Source of the DNA: Oxytricha trifallax
Taxonomy: Eukaryota; Ciliophora; Spirotrichea; Sporadotrichida; Oxytrichidae
DNA: 64,000 nucleotides
Direction: 5' to 3'
Assembly: GCA_000711775.1 (NCBI GenBank)
Contig: ARYC01001082.1
Location: forward strand, 1 to 64,000
Part shown: positions 1 to 10,639 of the stretch, piece after piece
Numbering within the stretch: position 1 is the stretch's first letter
Layout of the letters: each line of letters opens with the position of its first letter
The notes under the pieces: model-generated
Databases searched by the model: none
The model's input: only the letters and a program-made list of their open reading frames with translations
What the model was told of the DNA's origin: nothing
Made by a program: the position numbers and the translations under genes

Positions 1-595
1 GCATGCTCTTTCATTAGGAATATACCAGTTCCAGGTTTCCCTACAAAGTTATGAATCAAAGCTTACGAGAGAGGAATGGATGCTTCTTAAGCGCAGCGAG
101 CCAGGTCTCGCTTATTAGTATGCCTTGCTTCTTTTAATCTTCAGGAGAAATAGAGTAGCGTTTCTTGTGAGCTTCCTCAATGATATCTCGGAGATAGCTC
201 TCTCTTAAAGTGCCAAGAACACCAAAGAAGAAGCTCCTTTCTGGAAGCTTGTTAGAGAGTTGTTTCTTGGTAGGAAGATAAACTACCAACTCTTCATCTT
301 TCATCGCATCCTCGTAGAGATTAGTAACTGAAATCTCTGGGTAGTTTGGTATATCTATCAACTTTATTTCACTGTTTTTGAAGGCTTTCTTCTCATCGCA
401 GAGTATAGCTTTTAAGAATGAAATTTTGGTACCTTCCATCGTTGGAAGGAATAAACCCACTATAGCATATGATTAAGTATATGTCACATGCTTACCATGC
501 TAAGTGAGGTATCGATAGAGATCTTCCTTGCTTCTAAATCTTGAGATCATTTCTTAAGCTTCAACCCTCTTCATTGCAGTACTTATAGATTCCAT
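1..595 (-). CDS. TBE 22-kDa-type protein, copy a (C-terminus outside window)
   Basis: This gene encodes the TBE-specific protein of unknown function that converges on the transposase. The ATG is the reverse complement of 593-595. Two mini-introns are visible: 460-495 (36 nt) and 41-66 (26 nt), both GTAAGC...AG on the minus strand and at the same positions as in the other copies. Exon 2 reads GLFLPTMEGTKISFLKA onward and includes the motif KLPERSFFFGVLGTL, conserved in every copy. No known catalytic domain is recognised. The frame is open once introns are removed. The C-terminal lysine/proline-rich end lies beyond the window edge. Confidence 0.85.
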
Positions 596-1161
596 CCTTG
601 TTCCTTCTCTTGTTATTGAATTTCAAATTTTAATATATAGAGTTCTGGATCCTACTGTTAAAAATCTTAGTATTAAATATGGGCTTCTTATAGGAGGTCA
701 ACCTGGTAAGGATACGTGGAGAAAGCTGGCAGAAGCTGTAACAAACTTCAGAGATGGAGCTCCATTTTTATCAATTTAGTTCCATTAAATTAGTACTAAA
801 TTTGTTTAAATTTGATTAGTACCGGTACTAAATTCGTTTAAATTTAATTGGTACCAATTTAATAGTACCAAAACTTAATTAGTACCTAGTTTTAATCCAG
901 TGAGGTTTTAATGGAAAAGTTCCAATCTGGTTTAAAACTTAATTGGTACCAGTACCAACCTGAACTTTATCTGAGTTGGTACCAGAATCAAAATTATTAA
1001 GAGTAAAATTACAAAAATTATACTTATAAACTGAGTATAAATATGAAGTCTTAGAGCTTAGATCAAACCATCATTAATGCTGTTGCAACTCCTATATAGT
1101 CCAGATATAGCTATAGAGGTTTTAAGAGCTTTATAATAGAAATTTAAATTTGAATTTAAAC

Positions 1162-2556
1162 ATGGCGGTCAACTTAAATCGTAGAGCGGCACTTTTAGGA
1201 GCAGGTCAATCAATGCTCAACTTTGGCTCCACTAAAAAGCCTGAAATCATTTATGTTGAGAGGGAGGTAGAGCTAAGAGCTCTTGAATTTGAAGCAGAGG
1301 TTTTTATCATAGAAGTATTAAAGCAGAGGGAGAGCGCAACCAATCGCAAAGATAAAAACATATTAATGTGAAGACTGCTAGAATCATTTCTCAACTGAAC
1401 AAAGCTTGAAGAGACACCTTAAAGAGGTACACTCTGGCAAAGCCAAGATCTACTTCAAGTATGAAAAGTTAGATGGTAGGTATTAGTGTACGACATGCAT
1501 GAAATCATATACTCACTCAGCTAAAGTTAAAAGGGATATGCAAAAGCATCACCTCAATGAGTTCTTGATTGAAGATTAAGAGACTAAAACCTAGTGCCAG
1601 CTAAAAGAAAATCTAATACTCTTGAGTCATAAAGAGAGCAGCAAGAGAGACTCAAGAGACAGAAGCGATATGAATCGATGAACCAGCCAGCAGGTAATAC
1701 AATTTTAGCATGCTTCTAAGCGAAGGCTATGAATATACCTGCATTAAATGCAGTTGATCTCAGCACTTGTATTGAAAACTACTTGAATATAAACGTGCCT
1801 GCAAAAGCAAAGCTCATAGTAGTTGATGAGTATGCATACAAGGTGTATCCATTCAGTTATCTTATTAAGAACCAACAGTATTAGAACGAGTTTGCAAATG
1901 AATGCATAATACTTAGAGAGGCCTAAAGAAAAGACTGCAAGAATTTGCTTAAGCTAAATGGAGTTATTTTAAGTTATGGTTTCATCGCATTAAGGCTAAA
2001 GAAATATGAGATGACTCTGAGAGACTACCTCTATCACAATAGATATCCTGATGATTTAAACGATATACTCTCAGATATGATCCAGGGTGTTAAGGAGTTG
2101 CATGAACTTGGATATGTTCATAGAGATTTGAAGCCTGAAAACTTTATGCTAAATCTCTGCCCTTTAGTAGTAGTGGTTATCGATTTTTCAATAGAGCTTT
2201 AAGATAGGAGATTGTCACTTTAGCACAGGTACTTGGTACTCCAGATTACATCCCAATAAGAGAGAAGTGGACTAATGGTTCTGCTTAATGGGATGTGTTA
2301 GCAGTAGCAGCAATAATATTAGAATGTGACATGGAATGTATGTCTTACTTTGGTACAAGCATGAAAAATAATCAATAAGTTTGGCTCAGAAACATATAAA
2401 GTAAGAAGATGTCTGCTAAGAAATTAAAAGCATAGTAGATATGATAATCGTAAGAGCTCCTAACTATCCTCGGTAAACATTAGATGACATACTGACCCAC
2501 TTGAGAGAGCAAGGTTTAAAAGATATAATAAAGACAAGCAGATAAAATTTGTATGA
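1162..2556 (+). CDS. TBE zinc-finger/kinase protein (57-kDa type), copy a
   Basis: The ATG at 1162 starts MAVNLNRRAALLGAGQS and TGA 2554-2556 ends it; TAA/TAG are read as Gln. Domains in order: a basic N-terminus, two C2H2 zinc fingers (CEDC...HLKEVH near 1370-1430 and CTTCMKSYTHSAKVK near 1490), a linker, and a protein-kinase-like C-terminal half with HRDLKPEN near 2120. The product is probably nuclear and DNA-binding, but its role in the element is unknown. The frame slips by one base just before the first zinc finger: the N-terminal frame runs into TGA at 1369-1371, while the finger reads in the next frame. A second slip lies in the kinase end. I therefore regard the copy as lightly decayed. 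It diverges from the 22-kDa gene. Confidence 0.85.
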
Positions 2557-2613
2557 TTTAAGTAAACTAAAGTTCATTAAATATTCATTAAATTAAGATA
2601 AAACCTGCATTTT

Positions 2614-2695
2614 GTCTACTAACCCCAATAAGACCCCAACTATACCCTACAAATCAAAGCATTTATAGACCTCACTAAGGGGTTTTGGGGTTTTG
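2614..2695. repeat. Right terminal inverted repeat of TBE copy a
   Basis: About 82 bp, nearly identical to both ends of TBE copy f. It runs from the CTACTAACCCCAATAAG region to the telomere-like GGGGTTTTGGGGTTTTG. Ciliate telomere-like sequence at a transposon end is the defining feature of TBEs. Confidence 0.92.
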
Positions 2696-2710
2696 ATTAG
2701 TATAAATTAG

Positions 2711-3127
2711 ATGATGAATTTATTAAATGCAATATTACTAGGATTAATCATTATAAGTGGCAATTAGGACGTAGAGTATATATTGAAATCACGATTAACT
2801 AACACCAGGAATTTAGGAGTAAATTAAAATAGAATGGATCTTGCTTATAAATACTTATTGGTGGTATTATATAAACTATTTAAACAAACTTTATTAAATA
2901 TAGTTATTTTTAAAAGATATAATAAAAAAAGACAAAAATGCTTCGTTGAATATAATATATTGGATATAAAGTTAATGTCAGGAATAAAAAGTTAAAGGAA
3001 TAATTATTTCTTCTGTAATAAGTAGATAATATCAACCCTAAGAGAATTGATAGCTAAAATGAATAATTTCGACTTGAGGATGAATATAAGTGTCGCCATT
3101 AATACTTTTTGCTAGGTAGAAATATGA
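2711..3127 (+). CDS. Candidate host ORF or N-terminal MDS with a signal/anchor peptide
   Basis: With TAA/TAG as Gln, an ATG at 2711 opens a 138-residue frame to TGA 3125-3127. It begins MMNLLNAILLGLIIISGNQ, a good signal peptide or membrane anchor, followed by a polar stretch (RLTNTRNLGVNQNRMD). It lies 15 bp beyond the TBE end. It could be the first macronuclear-destined segment of host gene 1, whose later segments lie at 21938-26225, but no join is proven. Introns or IES boundaries inside the frame cannot be excluded, and the second half looks less protein-like. Confidence 0.4.
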
Positions 3128-6100
3128 AAAGAGGAATGCCAAATGAACAAGAGATAGAGGAATAAGAGAATAAGAATGAACACTGTCATTTTATGAAAAC
3201 TAAGGAGAGAAATATCTGGAGATTGAATAACCTTAAATAAATAGAAAACGAATCGTAAGTTTTAAAATATTATAAAACACTTTAAATAAAGTAAAATTAC
3301 TATATAATATTTGTAATTCAAAATAAATATCATGTTTAAATAATATTAATAATGTCATAATCATGAATACTCAGAATTTTACTAAATTAAAAATACATTA
3401 TCACGATAACTAACATATTACAATTGGTTAAATAGTAGTATATTTGAATTAATAACTAAGTCCAAGCTTGAAATAATAGACAAGAAAACCTTTATTATTT
3501 ATCAGTTGTTTTATTATATAAATTTAACATAGATAAAAATAATCAAATATATTTTAATTTAATATCATAAAAATTGCTATTGTAGAAAGAAAAGAAATTA
3601 ATTTTTATATCTTAATAAAGCAAGTATAGTGATATTTTTGGACACCTTCAATTTTATAAGTTACAATGAAAAAATATGTTAATCATAGTAGATTTTTGAA
3701 ACTTTTGCTTTAGGGGCATATTCATTTAATATGCAGTTCCTTCAAATGCCTATATAGTTTAATCAACTTAATAAATTACTAAATATAAGCAGTATAAACC
3801 TAATTTGTATTAAATAATATTTTACATATCTGGTTTCATTTAATTTATGAATTCAATTAGTAAATGCAATTAATAAATTAAATCTATCTATTAACTTAAG
3901 ACTTTATGATATTAAAATTATAGCTATATAAATATTATAATTACATTCAATTATGACTCCAAATTAAAATAAATAATAACACAAATCATCATTTGATATG
4001 TATTCAAAAGCACTTACATATTGAAAAAGATTTAATCGAAAATTTACACCTACTCTTAAATAAAATAATCTCAAACTTAAAGCTTATATATTATTTTTTA
4101 ATTTAAATGTAAATTGTAAATAATTACTTTAAAATATATAATTTTGATAATTATATTAAATGAGTATTAAAATTCTTTACAAACTAACAGTAATTAATTA
4201 AAAATACAGTATTTAATTTAATTTATAATATAAAAAGGTAATTAAGAAAACAAAATTTAGATAACTAGCTAATAAAAATGCTTAAATGACATTTAAAATT
4301 AAATCATGAATTGTAAGATTCTTGATTTAAAAGAAAAAAATCAATTAATGGACAGACATTTATACAATCGAAAGAATTAAATATTTGAAATAGCTTATTA
4401 TAATTAAAAATGAAAAGCTAAAGTTATTTGTTTTTTCATGAAAATTGTTGTTTTTTTTAAAAAAAGAATCACCTCAAAGAATTACAAACGGAAATAATAT
4501 AAAATTTTATAATAAAATAGTTGATATCACAGTCCTAATTAAATTTATAGATTTGATACTAATTGCATTTAATTCAAGTCAAATATATAAAAAAAATGTC
4601 TTTAAATTATCATTTATCCTTAAATTGTATTTAACAAGCTTCCAGATTAAAAATGGATTATATAGGAACAGAACCTGAATTTTTAGGTGTTTTTCAAGTT
4701 ATTATATCAGTAGCCTATTTCTTTCTTTAACCCTTAAAATTTACTATCAATAAAACTGATATTTATATCATTTGAATCATGGAGCAGCAGTAGATAAATC
4801 AATTAAATTAAAATTCAATAAGATTAAAAACATTTTGGTCGTACATTTTAAAAAGTTGCTTTTAAATATAGTAATTAAATAATTCATAATCAAGGATATA
4901 TTTTTGTTAAAATAAATAGTGAAGTCTGAATAATAATAAATGTTTAACAATTGAATATATTATGAATCAAATAATTACATAATGTCTTTGCTAAATGCAA
5001 TTATAAATAATAAGATAAAATGTTAATGTTATTAATAATATATGTCTAATTTAATAAAACAAAAAATAACTGTTTTTCATTAAAAATTTTAAAGAAGTTT
5101 AAACTTTCTATCAATAAGTTTTCTAATTTTAAAATTAAATTATTCATTAAATAATCATAAAAACAGCAATCTTAATTATATTAATATTTTATAATGAATT
5201 ATTAATTTAAGCATCATTTGAAAATTTTTCAAAAAAAAGAAATAAATTTGAGAAATTCAATAATATCAAACTTGTTTATTGTTATGTGAATAATAATTTT
5301 GTTTTTAATATAGTTAAAAGAGGATTAGTTCACGGAAATAATGATCAAATTTCAGCTAACTATTTAAATATTTTGCATATTTGTTTATTTATGAACAAGT
5401 TACGAATACTTAAGTTAGTGATATAAAATAATTAGAATAAATCGTTACAAAAAAGAAATTTAATCAATAGGAAATAGCTTTAAATAGTTTCACAGAAATT
5501 CTTTAAGATTTATTCGCAAATTTTAGTAATTAAAGATCTAAATAGTTTAGGAGGTTTAGTTTAATAAAAAAGCTTGGACTTAAGTCATTACTTTATAATA
5601 AAAACGTGTTTACAATTACATATTAATAAAATATGAATCTTTATTGTTGCTTGACATCTTTGCATTTTACTTTGTATCTCGATCGATCTTAATTAATGAA
5701 GTCTTTTCCTATTCTTTATCTATTCCCTCCTACTTTTACTCTAACTAGGATTCAACAGATTCTAAAATTATTACAACTTTTGTTTGACTCTATGTTGATT
5801 TTTAAGACAATTTAATATAAATTTAATATTTTAATTTAATTTACATGTGTAACTAAATTTCAAAATTTAGTTACATATAGAATTTTAATTAAAATGCTTA
5901 ATATATACTAATAAAACACTCAAACATGCAGTAAAAGTCTATTGACTTTTTAACTGCAACTGAATATATTGATAATTTTAATTTCAAATTAAATATTTGT
6001 TTTAATTTTGACTTACATTTGTTAAATTTTCCATAAAAGTATTATATCATCAATAATAATGAAATTTTGAAGCTAAGACAATAGTTTCTTTTCAATAAAA

Positions 6101-6693
6101 CTTTATTATCAATAATTTATATTTTTAAACAATATGATTGATTTATTCATCTTACGACTATTAAATAAGGGCAAAACCTTTTTAGTAGAGTGAAACATTT
6201 AGTTAAAATCAAAGAGTTTTTCAAGTTGTATTATTTAATACATATGTGGAATTAGGCCTAATATATAATAAGAATTGAATTAAATCCAACTTATAAAACT
6301 TTGAGCAAAAAATGATATAATTTCTTGATGATGAAGCTTAAAAGCAAAGTGTTTTCTACATACGAAGACATTAACTATTGCAATCATCGATGTAGCAAAC
6401 CTAATGCAACTCTTTACTATTTTGTATCTAGCTTCATTGCATTACAAATAATTCTGTAGAGAAAGGTAGCAGGTTTAGTGTAAGATTAAAGTCAACATTA
6501 AAATGATAGAATTAAGCAACTTAAAGTAAATCTGTCAATTCACATAAACTGCTAAACTTATTTTAACCTCTTACGGTGGGACTGTAGTCATAAATAATTA
6601 CTTTTATTCGTTTTCTAAAGGGGGAGTCTAATGAGAAAAAATTGAATCTTTTATGAGTTCGCACTCCTCTAACCATCAAGTAATTAGCGCATT
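3128..6693. other. AT-rich germline DNA with weak open frames
   Basis: This stretch is strongly AT-rich with no recognised repeat. An ORF-like segment near 3124-3260 (MKRGMPNEQEIEEQENKNEH) runs to a GTAAGT donor-like site. Short protein-like stretches occur near 3640-3790 (QIFETFALGAYSFNMQF) and 5650-5770. A 105-codon frame in ciliate code spans 6331-6645. None is recognised. The region may hold small MDSs of host gene 1 separated by IESs, or only chance frames. Confidence 0.4.
6331..6645 (+). CDS. Unrecognised 104-residue ORF (ciliate code)
   Basis: ATG at 6331 (another at 6328) to TGA 6643-6645 gives a frame starting MKLKSKVFSTYEDINYCNH, with scattered cysteines and a hydrophobic middle (YYFVSSFIALQIILQ). 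It ends about 50 bp before TBE copy b. Its base composition is higher in GC than the flanks. No family is recognised; it might be an MDS of a split gene. Confidence 0.3.
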
Positions 6694-6830
6694 CAAAACC
6701 CCATTACCTTTCAGTAGTTTGATTGAGTTTTTGATTGATAAAAGTAGACTATAAGTGCATACTTTATTAGGGTTTTAATAGGGTTTATGAAGGGGAATAA
6801 TGTCTAAATATTAGTAATTTAAGTGAGTAT

Positions 6831-7878
6831 AGGCGAGGTTTGGGGTCAGTTTATGACAGTGAGTATATAGATTTATTGTTTAAGTTGCGCTACGGATGTG
6901 ATGAATATAGTGAATAACTTTAGCCTATTCTGAATTATACATCTATTGCAAATCTGATCCATAAATCTCCTGCAACTGTGAGGTCTGATTGTCTATTAGC
7001 ATTGAATTTAAAGATACAGCAGCTTAATTCTAAGCCTAAGAAACCCTTAAAATATTAGCAACATCATATCGATTATCTAATTAATGATAAGACTCTTAAA
7101 TACTGGGCTCACTTCTCTCTGGCCTAGAGGGCTGTGATGTTTCATCGCCATTTCCTGAGCTTCACATATCTGCTTAATCGATAGCTAACATATATAAAAA
7201 GAAAGGAATATCTTACAAGACAGTCAATCGCATTAAGAGAGTGATTGACTTTAATGTTCCATTTTATAAGACTAATTTAAATTATATATTCGATTAATGC
7301 AGAGGTCTTAAGAGCATAATATAAAGTTCATACACGCTGATGAAGCTGTATTTACATTCAATACATTTATATCAAGGTCTTGGTACAAGAGGTATAGTAA
7401 TATAGAAGTTTATGACTAAAAAGTTAAGATATAAACTCATGCAATCCTTGGTGGAATCAGTGAAGATAGTGGCCTAGAGACTTATGTTATCCACCCTCGC
7501 TCTATAAAGACTGAATAATATATTAAGTTCTTACAATAACTCAGAGATAAGTACGCCGACTAAGAGATTATTCTGTTCGTAGATAACTTATCTGTCCATA
7601 AAACTAAAGACACAAGGAAAGAATATGAAAGGCTAAACATAACACCTGTATTTAATGTTCCCTTGAGTCCTCGGTTCAATGGTATTGAATTATATTGGAG
7701 GTTATTGAATAGCCACTACAAGAAACTCCTACTCTATCACTTGATGCACGACTTAAAGATAGATACAGTCGATTTTATTAAGAGTGCTGCTAAGAGAGTC
7801 AGCGATGATAAAGCTAAAGTATGCGCAAGAGAAGGGAGATTTTGTGTTTATAAATAAGTTTTAGATTTAAACGAATGA
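6831..7878 (+). pseudogene. TBE transposase (42-kDa type, IS630/Tc1/mariner DDE), copy b
   Basis: A DDE transposase that would cut and join element ends. The catalytic core is visible: HADEAVF near 7330, FVDNLSVHKTK near 7580 and FNGIELYW near 7680. The second Asp and the Glu are separated by 34 residues, the Tc1/IS630-type spacing. An upstream region LLHKSPATVRS and SYKTVNRIKRVID look like helix-turn-helix DNA-binding parts. The start codon equivalent at 6831 is AGG, where other copies have ATG, and the N-terminal half contains frame slips relative to copies c and d, so I call it a pseudogene with an intact core. TGA 7876-7878 lies 6 nt from the stop of the converging 22-kDa gene. Confidence 0.88.
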
Positions 7879-7884
7879 ATAAGT

Positions 7885-8631
7885 TCACATATTAAATTTG
7901 CCCATAAAGGTATTTGGCTTCTCTTTCTTTTCTTCCTCTTGTGGTTGCTTGGGCCCATTTTTCTTCTCTTAGTACCAGCCCCTGCATTTATGATCATCTC
8001 GTCTGGCTTTTAGAAATACTTGGAGAGTCTCTTACTCATTTCATGCTTTACTTGAGACTTTCTCTCTCTGTTTAATTTGCTGCGCTCTTTCATCAAGTAT
8101 ATAGCAGTACCAGGTTTTTCTATAAAGTTAGAAGACTAAGCTTACTAGAGATGAATGGATGCTTCTGCAGTTCCTAGAGCCATGTGTCGCTGATTCTAAC
8201 TCCCTAATTCTCTTTTTCTTCAGGAGAGATGCTATAGCGTTTCTTTTTAGCTTCTTAAATTACTTCATTTAAGTACTCAGGTTTCAGAGTTCCAAGGACG
8301 CCAAAGAAGAAGTTTCTCTCTGGCACTTTATTAGAGAGTTATAGCTTTGATGGAAGGTAGAGAACAACATCTGGATCACTCATAGCATCATCATAGAGGT
8401 TTGTTACTGAAATTTCAGGGTAGTTAGGTATCTCGATCATTCTGATTTCATTAGACTTAAAAGCTTTTTCTCTTCACTTAGCAATTCTTTTAAGAATGAT
8501 ATTCTTGTTCCCTCCTGAGTTGGCAAGAACAATCCAACTATAGTTAATAAGTTAGTTATAAGTTTAAACTTACCTTGCTATACCAAGTATCTGTAAAGGT
8601 CTTCTTTACTTCTGAATTTTTCTATTAAATC
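7885..8631 (-). pseudogene. TBE 22-kDa-type gene, copy b, 5' end missing
   Basis: Reads from the truncation at 8631 to a TGA (reverse complement of 7885-7887). The two conserved mini-introns are present at 8538-8573 (36 nt) and 8120-8145 (26 nt). The C-terminus ends in the shared lysine/proline-rich tail (…FMGKFNM type). A few frame slips relative to copy d are present. The first exon is cut off by unrelated sequence after 8631. Confidence 0.8.
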
Positions 8632-8693
8632 ACCCCTCTAACAACTGTGTCGCATGAAGGTCTGTCTGAAAGTCCTTTCTCAATTATTATAAA

Positions 8694-8775
8694 AAATGTT
8701 GTGTGTTTTGTATAGGGGGGCAAAAAAAGACACATCTATATAATCATACTTTATTCAGATTGCAGGCCTACTCAG
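8694..8775. repeat. Direct repeat, copy 1 of 2
   Basis: The stretch with TTGTGTGT, a G-rich run, CAAAAAA and TTTATTCAGATT resembles 9360-9441 in the same order and orientation. It sits downstream of the first small gene, as its partner sits downstream of the second, suggesting a tandem gene duplication. Confidence 0.45.
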
Positions 8776-9310
8776 GTAAGTTGTTAAGTATTTATTTTCT
8801 TTGTTCGGATTCAAATATCTTATAAATATTGCAATATTCTACCCCATCTTTTTTTCTTTTCCAATATGCGTAACCTTACCAAGAACAATATTAGTTAATT
8901 TTATTACTGATATAATTGTAGCAATCAATCCAACTGCATTTACAATAGTTATTAAATTTAAGTTTTAAAAGAATTACACATCGTTGTTATTGAATTTGAG
9001 TAAAACAGTTTGTACACGTTATAGATTTCTTTTTTACTTTTTAGTTTCCACATGCGCATTGATTATATCCATATCTCTACTTCTCCATCTTAATACAATC
9101 ATTGTTTTAAATTGATTTAAAGAATATTAAGGTTCAAAATGCTAAATTACAAATAATTGTTAAGGTTTCGATTGGGCTCGACTTTTATCCCAATACTGTT
9201 TGAATTCCATGGCTGATGCCTAGGCTCCAATCCCTATGAGCAAATGGCCAGTTTTTTCTGCTTAATGTATCTTTTTCTAAAGTCTAGTGTCTCAAATGTT
9301 AGTATGTCTG
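8765..9310 (-). CDS. Small zinc-ribbon/membrane protein gene, copy 1
   Basis: The minus strand is open in ciliate code and includes CACGNQKVKKKSITCTNC (near 9005-9060), a four-cysteine zinc-ribbon pattern. It is followed in an adjacent frame by a hydrophobic stretch (AVGLIATIISVIKLTNIVLG, near 8870-8940) typical of a membrane segment. The gene lies downstream of the polymerase-helicase gene on the same strand. A related second copy lies upstream (see 9480-9798 and 13178-13345). Function is not recognised, and the start is uncertain. Confidence 0.35.
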
Positions 9311-9359
9311 AGGATATCGATCATGGTAAATAGACGGGTGTCGCAAATCTGTAAATGGG

Positions 9360-9441
9360 TATTGTGTGTAGTAATAGGTGGACAAAAAATCTATGATATA
9401 TATATATATATATTAGATTATATTCAGATTTCAGACTGGCT
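9360..9441. repeat. Direct repeat, copy 2 of 2
   Basis: Diverged partner of 8694-8775, about 660 bp away. It includes a short (AT)n run near 9397-9413 that the other copy lacks. Confidence 0.45.
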
Positions 9442-9479
9442 GTGACGATATCTGAATCCCGAGTTCGTAATATCATGTT

Positions 9480-9798
9480 GGAATCAGATTATGCTCATCG
9501 TAAGTTCTACAGATAATATTAGTTAAATTATATTAAGGGCTATATATTGTATATATAATTCTGTTAATTATAAGTTCTATTTTGTTTATTGATCCTTTGA
9601 GAATTGTTTTAGATTCTCTTTATTTAAAATTAAATATGTGATTGATTCTATTAGTACGATGTCCATTATTTATAGCCAATAAAAATAAATCATTATTTTT
9701 CTTCATCTTTATCACTAACGCAAGATCCTGTGCATTAACAATCACAACCAGTTAATTATTAAAGCAATCGTCGCAATAATAATCAGATTCAATGTAAC
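9480..9798 (-). CDS. Small zinc/membrane gene, copy 2, downstream part
   Basis: The minus strand reads a hydrophobic segment (LIIIATIALIINW) resembling the membrane segment of copy 1. The upstream part, with a CDNCDQEF cysteine motif, lies at 13178-13345, beyond a 3.4 kb transposon inserted at 9805-13171. The two parts together match the layout of copy 1. Function is unknown. Confidence 0.35.
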
Positions 9799-9804
9799 AA
9801 TACT
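9799..9804. repeat. Target-site duplication (left) of the integrase transposon
   Basis: AATACT precedes the element and is repeated at 13172-13177 directly after it. Six-bp duplications are typical of retroviral-type integrases. Confidence 0.85.
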
Positions 9805-9955
9805 TGTTCCGACCGAGACCCGTACCCCCCCCGTACCCCTCTTCTAAAAAATACCCCCTCCACACCCGTACCCCCGCTACCCCCGTACCCCCCCCGTACT
9901 ACCCCCCATACCCCCCCATAAAATCCCCCATTTCATATGAAATTTTTAATCTGCG
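9805..9955. repeat. Left terminal inverted repeat of the integrase transposon
   Basis: C-rich on this strand, with repeated GTACCCCC units, ending at CATTTCATATGAAAT. It is the inverse of 13022-13171. The GC content contrasts sharply with the roughly 20-25% GC surroundings. Confidence 0.85.
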
Positions 9956-10639
9956 CTGTCTGAATCGATTTCCTTCTTGACATTTAGGCATAATATAATT
10001 ATAGAGACACTTGTACATTCTAATCTCCATCTTAACTTTTTCATTATATAATATTTTTATTTCTTATAATCCAAATTCCTGTAAAATTTTTAATATTTTT
10101 TTGATAAAAAAATTTATAAAAAATTTTTTAAAAAAAAAATGTTAATTCTCTTCCACCCACCAAAATTTCAAATTGTGTTTCTAATTTTTAGTCTATTTTT
10201 ATTAACAATAAAATAAATAGAAAAATTATTATTTATCCCAATTTAAATCTAAATATTATAATTTCTTTAATTAAATTATTTTAACTGCTAATTTATTTTC
10301 TTTTACCTAAATTTGACTTATTTTTATAAAATTTTTATAATTAAATTTATATTGTTAGAACACAAATGTTTTTGAAAATTTTTTAAAAAATTATTTCTTA
10401 CCTTATATTAAAATGTTATGAGAATTATGAATAAATATATTAAAATGAGTAAATTTTAATCCTAAAATTTAATTTTTATTATATTTAAAATTTTTATTAT
10501 TTAATAAAATAATTTATTCTTGTTTTTATATATTTTAACACAAAAGACTTGTAATATAAAGTAAAGTAGAGTAGATACAAAATTATTAATTTTTAAATTA
10601 AAATTATATTTGAATCATATATTAATTTTGTGAAATGGT

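Larger units (their letters stand above)
1..2695. mobile_element. TBE transposon copy a (family II), left part outside the window
   Basis: This is the right portion of a telomere-bearing element. It holds a 22-kDa-type gene on the minus strand, a diverging zinc-finger/kinase gene on the plus strand, and a right terminal inverted repeat that ends in GGGGTTTTGGGGTTTTG at 2679-2695. An ATT follows immediately, matching the ANT target duplication known for TBEs. The transposase half would lie left of base 1. Sequence matches TBE copy f (40334-44439) closely in both genes and in the terminal repeat, so the two belong to one family, here called family II. Confidence 0.93.
6694..8631. mobile_element. 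TBE transposon copy b (family I), truncated
   Basis: The left end CAAAACCCC follows ATT at 6691-6693 and continues into the family I inverted repeat. The transposase gene runs rightward and the 22-kDa gene runs back toward it. Similarity to copy d stops abruptly at 8631, inside the 22-kDa gene, and unrelated sequence follows. The zinc-finger/kinase gene and right end are absent; the next TBE (17623) is a separate copy with its own left end. Confidence 0.9.
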
